From NCBI GenBank assembly GCA_030610515.1, contig JAUWRQ010000066.1, positions 1 through 6,601 on the forward strand: a stretch of 6,601 nt of DNA, given 5' to 3'. The notes under the pieces were generated by a model that was not told where the DNA came from, did no database searches, and was given only the letters and a program-made list of their open reading frames with translations. Both the position numbers and the translations under genes were made by a program. This document shows, one piece after another, positions 5,744-6,601 of the stretch (position 1 is the stretch's first letter; every line of letters begins with the position of its first letter). This DNA is from Candidatus Eiseniibacteriota bacterium. GTDB lineage: Bacteria; Joyebacterota; Joyebacteria; Joyebacterales; Joyebacteraceae.

Positions 5744-5753
5744 AGGAGGTGAT
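5744..5753 (+). promoter_or_regulatory. Near-perfect ribosome binding site
   Basis: AGGAGGTGAT is a 10-base uninterrupted match to the complement of the bacterial 16S rRNA 3' end. GGAGG ends six bases before the GTG at 5756. It fixes the start of the membrane protein gene and compensates for its GTG start codon. Confidence 0.85.
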
Positions 5754-5755
5754 TC

Positions 5756-6478
5756 GTGGACGTTTCCGTCATGCGAGACGTGGCGAGCGAGTTCCTCCCG
5801 CTCTCGGGTCTTCATCACTTGGCGCTCGTCGTCATCTGCGTCATCGCGTGGGCGCGGCGCAGCCTGACCGAGCGTGTTCTGGGCGTCTACTTCGCCGTCG
5901 CGTTCGCCACGGCCGCGTTCGCCCTTTTCTCCCGACCGGGCACTCGCGCCCAGGCTCTCCTGTCCGCGGCTCTTTGCGTTCTCTGGATCTCGCAGGCGGT
6001 GGTCACGCGCGGCAGGCTGTCGTTCGCGAGGACTCCCAGGCCCAGGCTTGCCATCATGGCACTCGCCGGGGCGTTCGCGCTGAGCTATCCAGGCTACTCG
6101 GAGGGGCTCCCCCCTTTCATCTTCTCCCCGCTCGGCGTCATCCTGCCGCCCACGGTGCTGGCGGCGACCGCTCTTCTGAACGCGTCCTGCGAGCCGATCA
6201 GCAGGACACTCCACTGGTCGCTCGCGGGCGTCGGTCTCTTGGTCGGCGGTGTCGGGCTGGTGGTCGAGGGGTGGATCCACGTCCCGCTGGTCCTGATCTC
6301 CGCATACGCCGTCCCCCTCCTGCTCGGAAGGGGCCGCCTGCGACCGGAGAGCGACGCGCCCTCCGCGACGAGCGTCAGGGCGATACGCGACCGCATGTAC
6401 TCGCGGCGCTCCATCCTCCAGGGCCCGCGCGACACGCGCCGCCAGGGCCGCTCGGTGCGAATCCGCCGAAGGAGATGA
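5756..6478 (+). CDS. Unrecognised multi-pass membrane protein
   Basis: The product is 240 residues, starting at GTG with a near-perfect ribosome site. I see about seven hydrophobic stretches, near residues 15-33, 41-58, 67-83, 98-112, 119-141, 153-170 and 174-191, then a polar Arg-rich tail (192-240). Arginines in the loops at 34-40, 85-97 and after 192 suggest a cytoplasmic C-terminus. Notable residues are a P-rich segment L118-P-P-F and I129-L-P-P-T, and His20-His21 in the first helix. No family motif was recognised. The layout of N-terminal helices with a Pro-rich middle is vaguely like small DUF6064-type membrane proteins, but I cannot support that assignment. It lies 52 bp after the PurM-like gene in the same direction, so it could be read with the thiamine operon; a transporter for thiamine or a precursor is possible from position alone. 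The opposite-strand frame is Arg/Gly/Asp-rich shadow. Confidence 0.75.
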   Translation: MDVSVMRDVASEFLPLSGLHHLALVVICVIAWARRSLTERVLGVYFAVAFATAAFALFSRPGTRAQALLSAALCVLWISQAVVTRGRLSFARTPRPRLAIMALAGAFALSYPGYSEGLPPFIFSPLGVILPPTVLAATALLNASCEPISRTLHWSLAGVGLLVGGVGLVVEGWIHVPLVLISAYAVPLLLGRGRLRPESDAPSATSVRAIRDRMYSRRSILQGPRDTRRQGRSVRIRRRR

Positions 6479-6601
6479 CGCGGCGGTCACCCGGTCCGCC
6501 TCCCCGCACACAGCAGCACCGAACGCCGGCGCGCCCCTGGGTCCGAAGGAGCAGGCCGGCGCACGCCCGCCAGGCAAGAAGAAGCCGACGCGCGTGGCGT
6601 C
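6479..6601 (+). other. Right edge, coding state unresolved
   Basis: All three plus-strand frames are open after the membrane gene stop. An ATG at 6475 overlaps that stop as ATGA and reads an Arg/Pro-rich frame to the edge, but AAGGAG sits directly against it with no spacer. Another frame, beginning before 6479 with no start codon, gives an Ala/Pro/Gly/Lys-rich sequence more like a disordered linker. Third-position base use does not separate them. Confidence 0.3.

Noticed and set aside
5738..6577. 279-residue minus-strand frame opposite the membrane protein gene
   Set aside because: Arg/Gly/Asp/Glu-rich low-complexity sequence with no motif; the plus-strand frame has regular hydrophobic helices and a near-perfect ribosome site.

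Overview
This is a GC-rich bacterial window, roughly two-thirds G+C by eye, with strong Shine-Dalgarno sites, tightly packed genes and a TPP riboswitch. The lineage cannot be fixed from the sequence. A Thi4-type thiazole synthase carrying His where eukaryotic enzymes carry the sulfur-donor Cys suggests an uncultured, probably anaerobic or sulfide-exposed bacterium; that is inference.

Layout. Positions 1-201 (minus strand) hold the first 67 codons of a lysine-rich, histone H1-like protein made entirely of a 5-residue repeat, running off the left edge. Positions 202-747 have no convincing gene. They hold a candidate promoter for the H1-like gene (TTGACA, 17-bp spacer, TACATA), an imperfect hairpin at its expected transcript start, a perfect 16-bp palindrome upstream of the -35, and a pair of 11-bp direct repeats. 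Positions 748-2139 (minus) encode a complete metallo-beta-lactamase/beta-CASP RNase-like protein. Positions 2140-2459 are a divergent intergenic region containing a clear TPP riboswitch (2304-2386) and a downstream hairpin on the plus strand.

The plus strand from 2460 to 6478 looks like one riboswitch-controlled operon: thi4 (thiazole synthase), thiE (thiamine-phosphate synthase), a zinc-ribbon Nudix hydrolase, a PurM/HypE/ThiL-superfamily ATP-binding protein, and an unrecognised multi-pass membrane protein. thi4/thiE overlap by 14 nt, and the Nudix and PurM-like genes overlap by 4 nt (ATGA).

Working together: Thi4 would make the thiazole moiety from NAD, glycine and sulfide. ThiE would join it to hydroxymethylpyrimidine diphosphate, giving thiamine monophosphate. 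The PurM-like protein occupies the place where a ThiL kinase would be expected and is a candidate non-canonical kinase making TPP. The Nudix enzyme may clean up or recycle thiamine diphosphates, and the membrane protein may be a transporter, though only its position supports that. TPP would feed back through the riboswitch. No pyrimidine-branch gene (thiC, thiD) is in the window.
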